DNA of 64,000 nucleotides from JANPCX01 sp966211815. Its GTDB lineage: Bacteria > Pseudomonadota > Gammaproteobacteria > Burkholderiales > Burkholderiaceae_C. The notes under the pieces are model-generated. The model was given only the letters and a program-made list of their open reading frames with translations, had not been told where the DNA came from and made no database searches. This document shows, piece by piece, positions 1-7,938 of this stretch. Each line of letters opens with the position of its first letter. Positions within the stretch are counted from its first letter, which is position 1. Position numbers and translations under genes: made by a program. The stretch is taken from the NCBI GenBank assembly GCA_966211815.1, contig CBIHOD010000005.1, positions 60,152-124,151 on the forward strand, given 5' to 3'.

Positions 1-825
1 GACGACGCCAAGTGGCCCAGCGTTTTCGGCACGGGACGTCCGGGTTGGCACATCGAGTGCTCGGCGATGAGCTGCGCGCTGCTCGGCGAGCAGTTCGACA
101 TCCACGGCGGCGGGCTCGACCTGCAATTCCCGCACCACGAGAACGAGATCGCGCAGAGCGAGGGCGCCAGCGGCAAGCCCTACGCCAATTACTGGATGCA
201 CAACGGCTTCCTCAATGTCGACAACGAGAAGATGTCCAAGTCGCTGGGCAATTTCTTCACTATCCGCGACGTGCTGCGCCGCTACGACGGCGAGACCATC
301 CGCTTCCTGATGCTGCGCACCCACTACCGCAGTCCCTTCAATTTCAGCGACGCCAACCTCGACGACGCCCGCAACGCGCTCAAGCGCCTGTACACCGCGC
401 TGGACGGGGTGGAAGCCGCGCCCGTCGCCGGGGTCGACTGGGCGCAGCCGGCCGCCGCGGCCTTCCGCAAGGCGATGAACGAAGACATCAACACCCCGGA
501 GGCGGTGGCGGTGCTTTTCGAACTGGCGGGCGAGGTCAACCGCACGCGCTCGGCCGAATCCGCCGGGCTGCTCAAGCGGCTCGGCGCCGCGCTGGGCCTG
601 CTGCAGCAGCCGCCCCGCGCCTACCTGCAGGGCGGCGGTCGCGCCGGGCAGGGCGAGGAAGGCCAGGGCTTGACGGCCGAGGCCATCGAGGCGGCGATCG
701 CCCAACGCGCGGCCGCCAAGCAGGCCAAAGACTTCGCCTCGGCCGACCAGATCCGCAAGGACCTGCTGGCCCGGGGCGTGGCGCTGCAGGATTCGCCGGC
801 CGGCACCACATGGACGAGGACTTGA
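1..825 (+). CDS. cysS: Cysteinyl-tRNA synthetase, C-terminal part (5' end outside window)
   Basis: This cytoplasmic class I aminoacyl-tRNA synthetase charges tRNA-Cys. The frame is open from base 1, so the N-terminus with the HIGH motif lies outside the window. The first visible residues carry the family stretch GRPGWHIECSAM, with zinc-binding Cys and His positions, followed by HHENEIAQSE. The catalytic KMSKS loop is at 229-243. A helical DALR-type tRNA-binding domain follows, and the end (AAKQAKDFASADQIRKDL) is typical of the family C-terminus. The stop TGA at 823-825 overlaps the ATG of the next gene. Identification is firm; only the start is missing. Confidence 0.97.
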   Translation, partial: DDAKWPSVFGTGRPGWHIECSAMSCALLGEQFDIHGGGLDLQFPHHENEIAQSEGASGKPYANYWMHNGFLNVDNEKMSKSLGNFFTIRDVLRRYDGETIRFLMLRTHYRSPFNFSDANLDDARNALKRLYTALDGVEAAPVAGVDWAQPAAAAFRKAMNEDINTPEAVAVLFELAGEVNRTRSAESAGLLKRLGAALGLLQQPPRAYLQGGGRAGQGEEGQGLTAEAIEAAIAQRAAAKQAKDFASADQIRKDLLARGVALQDSPAGTTWTRT

Positions 826-1529
826 TGGCCACCCGTGGCGCCAAGGCCGAACCCGCCGAGCCCGCGGCTTTGGCGGTGCCTGACGGCATCGTCGACGTCA
901 CGCCCCATTACTGGGACGACGCCTGCAAGCATTTGTCCAAGCGCGACCGCGTGATGCGCAAGCTGATCCCCCGCTTCGGCCAGGCACGCCTGCAAAGCCG
1001 CGGCGACGCCTTCACGACGCTGGCGCGTTCCATCGTCGGCCAGCAGATCTCGGTGAAGGCGGCCCAGTCGGTCTGGTCGAAATTCACCGCGCTGTCGCCC
1101 GCCGACCCGGCCCACCGCATCCAGCCGCGCAGCGTGCTCGGCCTGGCGGAGGCCAGCATGCGCGGCGCCGGGCTGTCCGCGCGCAAGGTGGAATACCTCA
1201 CCGACCTGGCCCGCCACTTCGACGAAGGATCGGTGCACGTCGACCAATGGCAGAAGATGGACGACGAGGCCATCATCGAAGAGCTGGTCGCGATCCGCGG
1301 CATCGGCCGCTGGACCGCGGAGATGTTCCTCATCTTCCACCTGATGCGGCCCAACGTGATGCCGCTGGACGACCTGGGCCTGATCAAGGGCATCAGCCTG
1401 AGCTACTTCAGCGGCGAGCCGGTGTCGCGCGCCGAGGCGCGCGAAGTGGGCGAGGCCTGGGCGCCTTTCCGGTCCGTCGCCACCTGGTACCTCTGGCGCA
1501 GCCTGGACCCGCTGCCGGTAGACTACTGA
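825..1529 (+). CDS. DNA-3-methyladenine glycosylase II (AlkA/HhH-GPD family)
   Basis: The 234-residue protein is a base-excision repair glycosylase of the HhH-GPD superfamily that removes alkylated purines. SIVGQQISVKAA marks the domain start, IRGIGRWTAEM is the helix-hairpin-helix, and the Asp pair in MPLDDLGL supplies the expected catalytic aspartate. It is shorter than E. coli AlkA (282 aa) because it lacks the N-terminal TBP-like domain, as many bacterial homologues do. The chosen ATG overlaps the cysS stop (TGATG), suggesting translational coupling. An ATG at 810 in the same frame is an alternative start. Confidence 0.9.
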   Translation: MATRGAKAEPAEPAALAVPDGIVDVTPHYWDDACKHLSKRDRVMRKLIPRFGQARLQSRGDAFTTLARSIVGQQISVKAAQSVWSKFTALSPADPAHRIQPRSVLGLAEASMRGAGLSARKVEYLTDLARHFDEGSVHVDQWQKMDDEAIIEELVAIRGIGRWTAEMFLIFHLMRPNVMPLDDLGLIKGISLSYFSGEPVSRAEAREVGEAWAPFRSVATWYLWRSLDPLPVDY

Positions 1530-1589
1530 CCTGTTTTTTTTCGCGCCCTGCGGCCGCACGCGGGGCAGCCCAGAAGGAAGCACACGCCC

Positions 1590-2561
1590 ATGAGCAAACG
1601 CCATTTCCTCGACTTCGAGCAGCCGGTGGCCGACCTGGAAACCAAGATCGAAGAGCTGCGCTATGTGCAGAACGAGTCGGCCGTCGACATCTCCGAGGAG
1701 ATCGACAGGCTGAGCAAGAAAAGCCTGCAGCTCACCAAGGACATCTACGCCAACCTGTCGCCCTGGCAGGTCACGCAGACCGCGCGCCACCCGCAGCGGC
1801 CCTACACGCTGGACTACGTCAACGACATCTTCACCGAGTTCCAGGAGCTCCACGGCGACCGGCATTTCGCCGACGACCAGTCCATCGTCGGCGGCCTGGC
1901 CCGCTTCAACGGCCAGGCCTGCATGGTGCTGGGCCACCAGAAGGGCCGCGATACCAAGGAGCGCGGCATGCGCAACTTCGGCATGTCCCGGCCGGAGGGC
2001 TACCGCAAGGCGCTGCGGCTGATGAAACTGGCCGAGAAGTTCGGCATCCCCGTCTTCACTTTCGTCGACACGCCCGGGGCCTACCCCGGCATCGGTGCGG
2101 AGGAGCGTGGCCAGTCCGAAGCCATCGGCCGGAACATCTTCGAGATGGCCCAGCTGGAAGTGCCGATCATCACCACCATCATCGGCGAGGGCGGCTCCGG
2201 CGGCGCGCTGGCCATCAGCGTCGCCGACCAGGTCCTGATGCTGCAGTACGCGGTCTATTCGGTGATTTCCCCGGAAGGCTGCGCCTCCATCCTCTGGAAG
2301 ACCGCCGAGCGGGCGCCCGACGCCGCCGAGGCCCTGGGCATCACCGCCCACCGCCTGAAGGCCCTCGGCCTGGTCGACAAGATCGTCAACGAACCGGTCG
2401 GCGGCGCCCACCGCGACTCCAAGCAGATGTCGGCCTACCTCAAGCGCGCGCTGAACGACTCGCTGCGCCAGGTCAGCGACTTGAAAGTCAAGGAACTGCT
2501 GCAGCGCCGCTACGAGCGGCTGCAGGCCTACGGCCGCTTCAGCGACACCACCGAGCGCTGA
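1590..2561 (+). CDS. accA: Acetyl-CoA carboxylase carboxyltransferase subunit alpha
   Basis: AccA pairs with AccD to move the carboxyl group from carboxybiotin to acetyl-CoA, the first committed step of fatty acid synthesis. The 323 residues match the usual length. The family hallmarks are present: the N-terminal FLDFEQPVADLETKI, HGDRHFADD, the TPGAYPGIGAEERGQ block and the oxyanion-forming GEGGSGGALAI. An AGAAGG ribosome site lies about 10 bases before the ATG. A large palindromic repeat begins at the stop codon. The gene order alkA-like, accA, tilS, lysC is the sort of housekeeping block seen in Burkholderiales. Confidence 0.97.
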   Translation: MSKRHFLDFEQPVADLETKIEELRYVQNESAVDISEEIDRLSKKSLQLTKDIYANLSPWQVTQTARHPQRPYTLDYVNDIFTEFQELHGDRHFADDQSIVGGLARFNGQACMVLGHQKGRDTKERGMRNFGMSRPEGYRKALRLMKLAEKFGIPVFTFVDTPGAYPGIGAEERGQSEAIGRNIFEMAQLEVPIITTIIGEGGSGGALAISVADQVLMLQYAVYSVISPEGCASILWKTAERAPDAAEALGITAHRLKALGLVDKIVNEPVGGAHRDSKQMSAYLKRALNDSLRQVSDLKVKELLQRRYERLQAYGRFSDTTER

Positions 2562-2724
2562 GAAGCTGTGAACAAATCCGGCACACCCGCTCGGTCCGCC
2601 AAAACAGGCCCACTCCGCGTTGCAAATGCTCGCCATGGCCAGGGCCATGGCTGTGCTTTGCGCCTCGATTGGCCCTGTTTTGGGGGACCGCTCGGGCGCG
2701 TCGGATCCAATCACAGCTTCTGAG
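2558..2724. repeat. Palindromic interspersed repeat, copy A
   Basis: This 167-bp imperfect palindrome fills the space between accA and tilS. Its outermost perfect arms are AGAAGCTGTGA (2561-2571) and TCACAGCTTCT (2711-2721). Further in, CCAAAACAGG faces CCCTGTTTTGG. The centre is GCCATGGCC (2632-2640) facing GGCCATGGC (2643-2651). Nineteen bases at 2650-2668 recur exactly, in reverse complement, in the second copy near 38.1 kb, and similarity continues on both sides. No transposase is present. It resembles a MITE or large REP-like element. When transcribed it would form a long hairpin and could act as a terminator or RNA-processing site after accA. Confidence 0.8.
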
Positions 2725-2787
2725 CCGCGGCGCCAGGGCCGGGCAGGCGTGCAGGGCTTCGACCCGGAAGACAGGCGCGGGGGCGCG

Positions 2788-4119
2788 ATGCCGTCGGCTG
2801 TCGTCGCGGTCGCCTACAGCGCGGGCCGGGACTCCACCGCGTTGCTTCACGCCACCTGGCGGGCCGCACTGGCCCAAGGTGGCCTGCGGGTCGCGGCCTT
2901 GCATGTCCACCACGGCTTGAGCGCCTTCGCCGACGACTGGCTGGACCACGCGCGAAAGCAATGCCGGGACTGGGCTGCGGAGGAGGGCGCGCCGCTGAGT
3001 TTCCTGTCGCGCCGGCTGCCCACCCGCCCGGCCGCCGGGGAGAGCGTCGAAGCCTGGGCGCGCCGCGAGCGTTACCGGGCCTTGGCGGGGATGGCGCGGG
3101 AGGCGGGTGCGTCGATCGTGCTGCTCGCCCACCACCGCCAGGACCAGGCGGAAACCTTCCTGCTGCAGGCACTGCGTGGCGCGGGGCCGGCGGGCCTGTC
3201 AGGCATGGCGCAGCAGGCCTCGCGGGACGGCATCGCCTGGGTGCGGCCGTGGCTGTGCCAGCCGCGGCGGTCGATCCAGGCCTATGTGGACCACCACCGC
3301 TTGCGCCACGTCGAAGACGACAGCAACGCTGAAGCGCGTTTCGCCCGCAACCGCCTGAGGTTGAAGGTCTGGCCTGCGCTGTGCGAAGCCTTCCCGCAAG
3401 CGGAGGGCGCGCTGGCCGACGCGGCGGCGCGCGCCCAGCAAGCCGATGCGGCGCTGCGGGAATTGGCCGAGCTGGACATGGCCGCCACCGGCGCCACCGA
3501 TGGCGTGTTGCCGTTGCGCGCCTGGGCAGCGCTGTCGCCGGCGCGGCGTGGCAATTTACTGCGCGCCTGGCTGCTCCGGCAGCCCGGCCTCGCGTTGACG
3601 TCGGCGTTGCTTGTCCGCCTGATGGACGAGTTGCACGGCGCGGGGCCGGCCAGCTGGCCCGCCGGCGCCGGCCAATTGCGGCGTTACAGGGGGCGGCTGA
3701 CCTTTTCGACGGATGAGGCGCCGTCCGGGCGGCCTTCCGCCGGCGCGGCCCCCGAAAACCCCGCGCGGGAGGTCAGGCTCAGCATCACGCGTCCCGGCGC
3801 CTTCCCGCTGCCGCAATGGGGGGGCGTCCTGCACGCCGAACCGGTGGCCGAAGGCGGTGTGCCGCTGGCCTGGCTCGGCGCATTGGAACTCAAGGCGCGC
3901 GGCGGCGGGGAGCGTTTCCAGGCGGGCATCGGGCGGCCCGCGCGCAGCCTCAAGAAGCAATACCAGGCGGCGGCGGTGCCGGAGTGGGCGCGAAGCGGCC
4001 CGCTGGTCTACAGCGGCGGCCAGCTGGTGTTCGTGCCGGGCCTGGGCTTGGACGCGCGCGTGCTCGCGTTGCCGGGCCAGGAACAGGTCGGCCTTCAATG
4101 GGTCGCGTCGGGTACGTAA
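2788..4119 (+). CDS. tilS: tRNA(Ile)-lysidine synthase
   Basis: TilS attaches lysine to C34 of the CAU-anticodon tRNA-Ile so that it reads AUA. From the ATG at 2788 the protein has 443 residues. The PP-loop is SAGRDS (residues 11-16) rather than the usual SGGxDS, and is followed by HVHHGLS and HHRQDQAETFLL, which are standard for the family. The TilS C-terminal domain is present (GGERFQAGIGRPARSLKKQ). The frame is open upstream through the palindromic repeat. An in-frame GTG at 2749 and ATGs inside the repeat (2620 onward) are other possible starts. I chose 2788 because it gives a normal short lead to the PP-loop. Confidence 0.9.
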   Translation: MPSAVVAVAYSAGRDSTALLHATWRAALAQGGLRVAALHVHHGLSAFADDWLDHARKQCRDWAAEEGAPLSFLSRRLPTRPAAGESVEAWARRERYRALAGMAREAGASIVLLAHHRQDQAETFLLQALRGAGPAGLSGMAQQASRDGIAWVRPWLCQPRRSIQAYVDHHRLRHVEDDSNAEARFARNRLRLKVWPALCEAFPQAEGALADAAARAQQADAALRELAELDMAATGATDGVLPLRAWAALSPARRGNLLRAWLLRQPGLALTSALLVRLMDELHGAGPASWPAGAGQLRRYRGRLTFSTDEAPSGRPSAGAAPENPAREVRLSITRPGAFPLPQWGGVLHAEPVAEGGVPLAWLGALELKARGGGERFQAGIGRPARSLKKQYQAAAVPEWARSGPLVYSGGQLVFVPGLGLDARVLALPGQEQVGLQWVASGT

Positions 4120-4206
4120 TCTCCGCGTACCGGGCGCCACGGCGGGGGCGGTTAAAATCCCAAGTCTTTTCGTCCAGTTTTCCCCCTTTCCCCCGCATCA
4201 CCTCCC

Positions 4207-5475
4207 ATGGCACTCATCGTTCACAAATACGGCGGCACCTCGATGGGGTCGACCGAGCGCATCCGCAACGTCGCCAAGCGCGTGGCCAAATGGGCCCGCG
4301 CCGGCCACCAGATGGTGGTCGTCCCTTCGGCCATGAGCGGAGAGACCAACCGCCTGCTCGGCCTGGCCAAGGAGCTGTCGCCCGAATCCATCACGCAGGC
4401 GGTGCAGCGCGAGATGGACGCCATCGCCTGCACCGGCGAGCAGGTCTCGGTGGGCCTGCTGTCGATCGCGCTGCAGGCCGAGGGCATGCAGGCCGTGAGC
4501 TACGCGGGCTGGCAAGTGCCGATCAAGACCGACAGCGCCTTCACCAAGGCGCGCATCGAAAGCATCGACGACACCCGCGTGCGCGCCGACCTGGCCGCCG
4601 GCAAGGTGGTCATCATCACCGGCTTCCAGGGCATCGACCCGGACGGCCACATCACCACGCTGGGCCGCGGCGGCTCCGACACCTCGGCGGTGGCCGTCGC
4701 TGCCGCGATGAAGGCGGATGAATGCCTGATCTACACCGACGTGGACGGCGTCTACACCACCGACCCGCGCATCGTGCCCGAGGCGCGCCGCCTGCACAGC
4801 ATCAGCTTCGAAGAGATGCTCGAGATGGCCAGCCTGGGCTCCAAGGTGCTGCAGATCCGCTCGGTGGAGTTCGCCGGCAAGTACCGCGTCCCGCTGCGCG
4901 TGCTGTCCAGCTTCACGCCCTGGGACATCGCCATCGAGGAAGAGGCCCGTTCGGGCACCCTGATTTCTTTTGAGGAAGACGTAAAAATGGAAAAAGCCGT
5001 CGTTTCGGGCATCGCCTTCAACCGTGACGAAGCCAAGGTCAGCTTGCTGGGCGTGCCCGACAAGCCGGGCATCGCGTTCCAGATCCTCGGCCCCGTGGCC
5101 GAGGCCAACATCGATGTGGACGTGATCATCCAGAACGTCTCGCACGACGGCAAGACCGATTTTTCGTTCACCGTGCACCGCAACGACTACGCCCGCACCC
5201 TGGAGTTGCTCAAGACCGTCGTTCAGCCCAGGACGGGCGCGGCCGAGGTGGTCGGCGACGCGAAGATCTGCAAGGTCAGCATCGTCGGCATCGGCATGCG
5301 CTCGCACGTCGGCGTGGCCAGCAAGATGTTCGAGAGCCTGAGCACCGAGGGCATCAACATCCAGATGATCACCACCAGCGAGATCAAGACCAGCGTCGTC
5401 ATCGACGAGAAGTACATGGAACTCGCGGTGCGCGCGCTGCACAAGGCCTTCGACCTGGACCAGGCCGCCGCCTGA
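4207..5475 (+). CDS. lysC: Aspartate kinase
   Basis: Aspartokinase phosphorylates L-aspartate, opening the lysine, threonine, methionine and diaminopimelate pathways. The 422-residue protein begins with the nucleotide-binding KYGGTSMGS. It continues with GRGGSDTSAVA and TDVDGVYTTDPRI, and ends in two ACT domains (about 265-422) that normally give feedback control by lysine and threonine. Start and length agree with the single-domain kinase of betaproteobacteria. The gene is followed by a perfect 14-bp palindrome at 5480-5493 (CCGCTTCGAAGCGG) with no T-run, then by a tRNA gene. Confidence 0.96.
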   Translation: MALIVHKYGGTSMGSTERIRNVAKRVAKWARAGHQMVVVPSAMSGETNRLLGLAKELSPESITQAVQREMDAIACTGEQVSVGLLSIALQAEGMQAVSYAGWQVPIKTDSAFTKARIESIDDTRVRADLAAGKVVIITGFQGIDPDGHITTLGRGGSDTSAVAVAAAMKADECLIYTDVDGVYTTDPRIVPEARRLHSISFEEMLEMASLGSKVLQIRSVEFAGKYRVPLRVLSSFTPWDIAIEEEARSGTLISFEEDVKMEKAVVSGIAFNRDEAKVSLLGVPDKPGIAFQILGPVAEANIDVDVIIQNVSHDGKTDFSFTVHRNDYARTLELLKTVVQPRTGAAEVVGDAKICKVSIVGIGMRSHVGVASKMFESLSTEGINIQMITTSEIKTSVVIDEKYMELAVRALHKAFDLDQAAA

Positions 5476-5556
5476 TCCGCCGCTTCGAAGCGGGCCCGTT
5501 CGAAAGGAAGTTGTTCGAAGCCGCTTCTGATGTCTGGATCGGCTCCAGCTTCGGGT

Positions 5557-5562
5557 TAGAAT
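5557..5562 (+). promoter_or_regulatory. Possible -10 box of the tRNA-Ser promoter
   Basis: TAGAAT lies 15 bases before the first base of the tRNA, the right distance for a -10 hexamer giving a short 5' leader. I could not find a convincing -35 box about 17 bases upstream, so this is tentative. Confidence 0.35.
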
Positions 5563-5577
5563 GCGCGTCTGGTTTCA

Positions 5578-5670
5578 GGAGCTGTGACCGAGAGGCCGAA
5601 GGTGCTCCCCTGCTAAGGGAGTATGCGGGCAAAACCTGCATCGAGGGTTCGAATCCCTCCGGCTCCGCCA
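5578..5670 (+). tRNA. tRNA-Ser (anticodon GCT)
   Basis: A full cloverleaf can be drawn. Acceptor GGAGCTG (5578-5584) pairs with CGGCTCC (one G-U pair), followed by discriminator G and an encoded CCA. The anticodon stem CTCCC/GGGAG (5605-5609, 5617-5621) closes the loop CTGCTAA with anticodon GCT at 5612-5614. A long variable arm (GCGGGC...) as expected for serine tRNA and a T-arm GAGGG-TTCGAAT-CCCTC follow. It reads AGC/AGU codons. It stands alone and is followed by its own terminator. Confidence 0.96.
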
Positions 5671-5715
5671 GAAACGAATCAAGGGCGTATGGTTGAACAC
5701 CGGTACGACCCGCCA

Positions 5716-5741
5716 AAGCCCCGGCGTGCCGGGGCTTTTTT
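5716..5741 (+). terminator. Rho-independent terminator of tRNA-Ser
   Basis: AAGCCCCGGC (5716-5725), a GT loop, GCCGGGGCTT (5728-5737) and a run of T to 5741 form a canonical intrinsic terminator 46 bases after the tRNA. Confidence 0.9.
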
Positions 5742-5848
5742 CTTGTCCGCGCGGTGGCCCCAACACGCGTCTTTCACGAAGGCCCGGCGCGCTGCCCCGC
5801 GGAACGTTTGAGCCGCCACCGCGCACGCGCAGTTTGGACGAACACCCG

Positions 5849-6211
5849 ATGACCGGCCTGCCATCCCCGTCCCATGGATCGACCTCGCACCGGAAAGCGG
5901 CCGCCGCGATCCGCCTGGCGGCGGGGCTGTTCGCCTTGTTCATCCTGGTGTGCACCGCGCTCTTCTGGCTCATGGTGTCGTGGCGGTATTCGACGGCCGA
6001 AAAAGGCGCCATGCTGATCGCCGCCGTGGCCTTCGGTATCGGCCTGCTTTTCGTCGCGGACGCCGTGTCCAAGCGCAAAACCTGGGGGCGCGCCGCCGGG
6101 ATCGTTCTGGGGGCTGCGGCGGTGCCTGTCCTGCCCGTCGGCACGTTGTGGGGCGGCTATGTGCTTTTCCACCTGGTCATAGGCTGGAAGGGGCCCGCGG
6201 ATGCCGATTGA
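5849..6211 (+). CDS. Hypothetical small membrane protein
   Basis: I do not recognise this 120-residue protein. After a short cytoplasmic lead it has three hydrophobic segments, roughly at residues 20-43 (AAGLFALFILVCTALFWLMV), 51-70 and 82-104, so it is predicted to sit in the inner membrane. The ATG at 5849 was chosen because the upstream part of the frame reads through the tRNA terminator. Its last 11 bases overlap the start of the next gene in another frame, which suggests they are co-transcribed. Confidence 0.6.
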   Translation: MTGLPSPSHGSTSHRKAAAAIRLAAGLFALFILVCTALFWLMVSWRYSTAEKGAMLIAAVAFGIGLLFVADAVSKRKTWGRAAGIVLGAAAVPVLPVGTLWGGYVLFHLVIGWKGPADAD

Positions 6212-7010
6212 TCCGGGCCGCCGGCGTTTTTTCCTGTGCGCCATGGGCGCTTCTTTGACCGCGGGTTGCGCCTTGCCAGGCCATGCCTCGGGACGGCCGA
6301 TGGTCCGGCCGTCGTCGGTCAAGCCGCGCCACGTCCTGTGCTTCCTGGGCCCATGGAAATCCTTGTCCGTCGTGGAAGACGTGGTGGGCGAGTTCGGGCA
6401 GGGCTTCAGCGTCGACCGCGATTACTCCGCGGCCGAGCCTGATCCCCGCATGGAAAAGGCCTTCGCCGCATCGGCCGACCGTGTCAACCCGACCTTCGCC
6501 GCCGAAGACCGCGCCCGTGTGAAGCGCCATGCCGCGGTGGCCTATGTGCTTTCGCCGCCGATCGAAAAGGCCCAGGCGCTGGCAGTCTCCACGGCGGCAC
6601 TTTCGCTCGTCGCGCGGTTGATCGCCAAAGCCGGGGCCGCCGCCGTGAAGTCCGAAAGCGCGGGCATCGCCCATGGGCTGGGCCACTGGCGACGCCTGGC
6701 CGAGGAGCGCGCCTTGCGCCAGGCTTGGGTGCGCCGGCCCATCCAGGACGGCGACACCCTCTATTCATGCGGCATGCACCTGCTCGGCCTGCCGGACATC
6801 GAATGCGCCGGGGGCTTCGGGGAGATGGAAGCGGTCCGGTGGATCGACGCCCTGGCGGACAGCGCCATCGGTGGCGCGCAGGCGCCGGCGCAGCGGTTCT
6901 CGGTTGACGGCAAGGCCCCGGCCAAGCGCCTGCAACCCGTGCCCTGCGAGCGCTACGCGGAGGATGATTTCTTCTTCAATCCCTACGGGTACCTGCGTCT
7001 TTCCATTTGA
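6201..7010 (+). CDS. Hypothetical exported lipoprotein
   Basis: The 269-residue protein has a signal peptide beginning RRRFFL (twin-arginine-like) and a lipobox LTAGC ending at about residue 22, so it is probably a lipoprotein exported by Sec or Tat. I see no catalytic motif that I can name. The mature part has a conserved-looking SCGMHLLGLPDIEC patch with two cysteines that might form a disulphide or bind metal. The start overlaps the upstream membrane-protein gene by 11 bases, so the two may form an envelope pair. Function unknown. Confidence 0.65.
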   Translation: MPIDPGRRRFFLCAMGASLTAGCALPGHASGRPMVRPSSVKPRHVLCFLGPWKSLSVVEDVVGEFGQGFSVDRDYSAAEPDPRMEKAFAASADRVNPTFAAEDRARVKRHAAVAYVLSPPIEKAQALAVSTAALSLVARLIAKAGAAAVKSESAGIAHGLGHWRRLAEERALRQAWVRRPIQDGDTLYSCGMHLLGLPDIECAGGFGEMEAVRWIDALADSAIGGAQAPAQRFSVDGKAPAKRLQPVPCERYAEDDFFFNPYGYLRLSI

Positions 7011-7564
7011 ACGGCTTCCTGGGCGTTGGACCGGTCAATCCCTGGGGTTGGACATTTCTCGGAATCACCGTGGGAATCGCCACAACCGCGGGCTGCCGAG
7101 CTGGGTGCTGGCGACGCCTGTGTGGTCCGGCACTTGCAACGCGAGCAGGTCTGCATGTCGAATAGTGGTGCCGATCAGCTGGGTGAAAGCTCTAAAGCTT
7201 CCTGGGCGCTGCACCCATCGGTCCTGGGTTTTGAACGCGGCCACCCGACATTCCCGTCACCGGGCACCTTTACTAACGCGTGAAGTTTCATCGAATCGAA
7301 ATGATGAAATCAATTTCGATTTTAATTTCGCGGAAGACATTAGCAACCCAGTCACACACCTTGCCGCGTCAGGAATCATTCAGAACGATCCTGCTCTTGG
7401 AGGAGCGCGCCTTCATTTCAATCAACCGTTGATAAGCACGGCTGCCCATCTGATTGTGTCATTTTCACGATATCCGAAATCAAAATTTAGCAACTGATAA
7501 ATGATAGATATGATTCATTTGATAATCAACGCACTGTTGAACGAGGGTAGTGCGAAAGACCACC
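7011..7564. other. Gene-free, A+T-rich leader region
   Basis: No convincing gene is seen here. From about 7270 the base composition drops to A+T-rich, unlike the rest of the window. It contains a near-perfect hairpin, AATCGAAAT (7294-7302) facing ATTTCGATT (7313-7321), and a possible -10 box TATGAT at 7509-7514 before the signalling operon. The region may be its control region or a relic of insertion. Confidence 0.5.
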
Positions 7565-7936
7565 ATGGGAAAGATACTGATCATTGACGACCATTCCGAC
7601 ATCCGGCGTTTACTGCGCATGACTCTGGAGTTCGAGGATTGCGAGGTCCATGAGGCGGCCGATGCTCGAACAGGCTGGGAAGCCATCCATCGGCTTCGTC
7701 CCGACCTTGTGTTGCTGGACGTGATGATGCCCGGTGGCATCAATGGCCTGGATCTTTGCCGCGCGCTTAAATCGGACCCTGCGCTTTCGGACATCAAAGT
7801 CTTCATCCTCTCGGCGCGTTGCGGCAGCGCGGACCGTGAAGCGGGGCTGCAAGCGGGCGCTGACGCCTATCTCGTCAAACCATTCAGCCCGATGCAACTG
7901 TTGGCGTTGATCGGCGGCGTCCGGAATGAGGCTTGA
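7565..7936 (+). CDS. Single-domain response regulator (receiver only)
   Basis: The 123-residue protein is a stand-alone CheY-like receiver domain. The acidic pair is D8-D9, the phospho-acceptor is D52 in LVLLDVMMPG, and the conserved lysine is K105 in YLVKPFSP. With no output domain it must act by binding a partner or passing phosphate on. The partner is probably the HD-GYP protein encoded 3 bases downstream or the histidine kinase at the end of the operon. The ATG at 7565 is preferred; a GTG at 7550 in the same frame is possible. Normal G+C content resumes here after the A+T-rich leader. Confidence 0.92.
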   Translation: MGKILIIDDHSDIRRLLRMTLEFEDCEVHEAADARTGWEAIHRLRPDLVLLDVMMPGGINGLDLCRALKSDPALSDIKVFILSARCGSADREAGLQAGADAYLVKPFSPMQLLALIGGVRNEA

Positions 7937-7938
7937 TC

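Noticed and set aside
621..2714. 697-codon open frame antisense to cysS, the alkA-like gene and accA
   Set aside because: It is a mirror of G+C-rich codon bias: it lies opposite well-recognised genes, has no family motif, and begins inside the palindromic repeat.
2620..2787. In-frame upstream start for tilS inside the repeat
   Set aside because: The extra 56 residues are encoded by the palindromic repeat and the bases just after it, have no counterpart in the family, and would push the PP-loop far from the N-terminus.
6673..7497. 274-codon forward frame running into the A+T-rich leader
   Set aside because: Its first part overlaps a lipoprotein gene in another frame; the rest has no ribosome site, family motif or normal codon bias.
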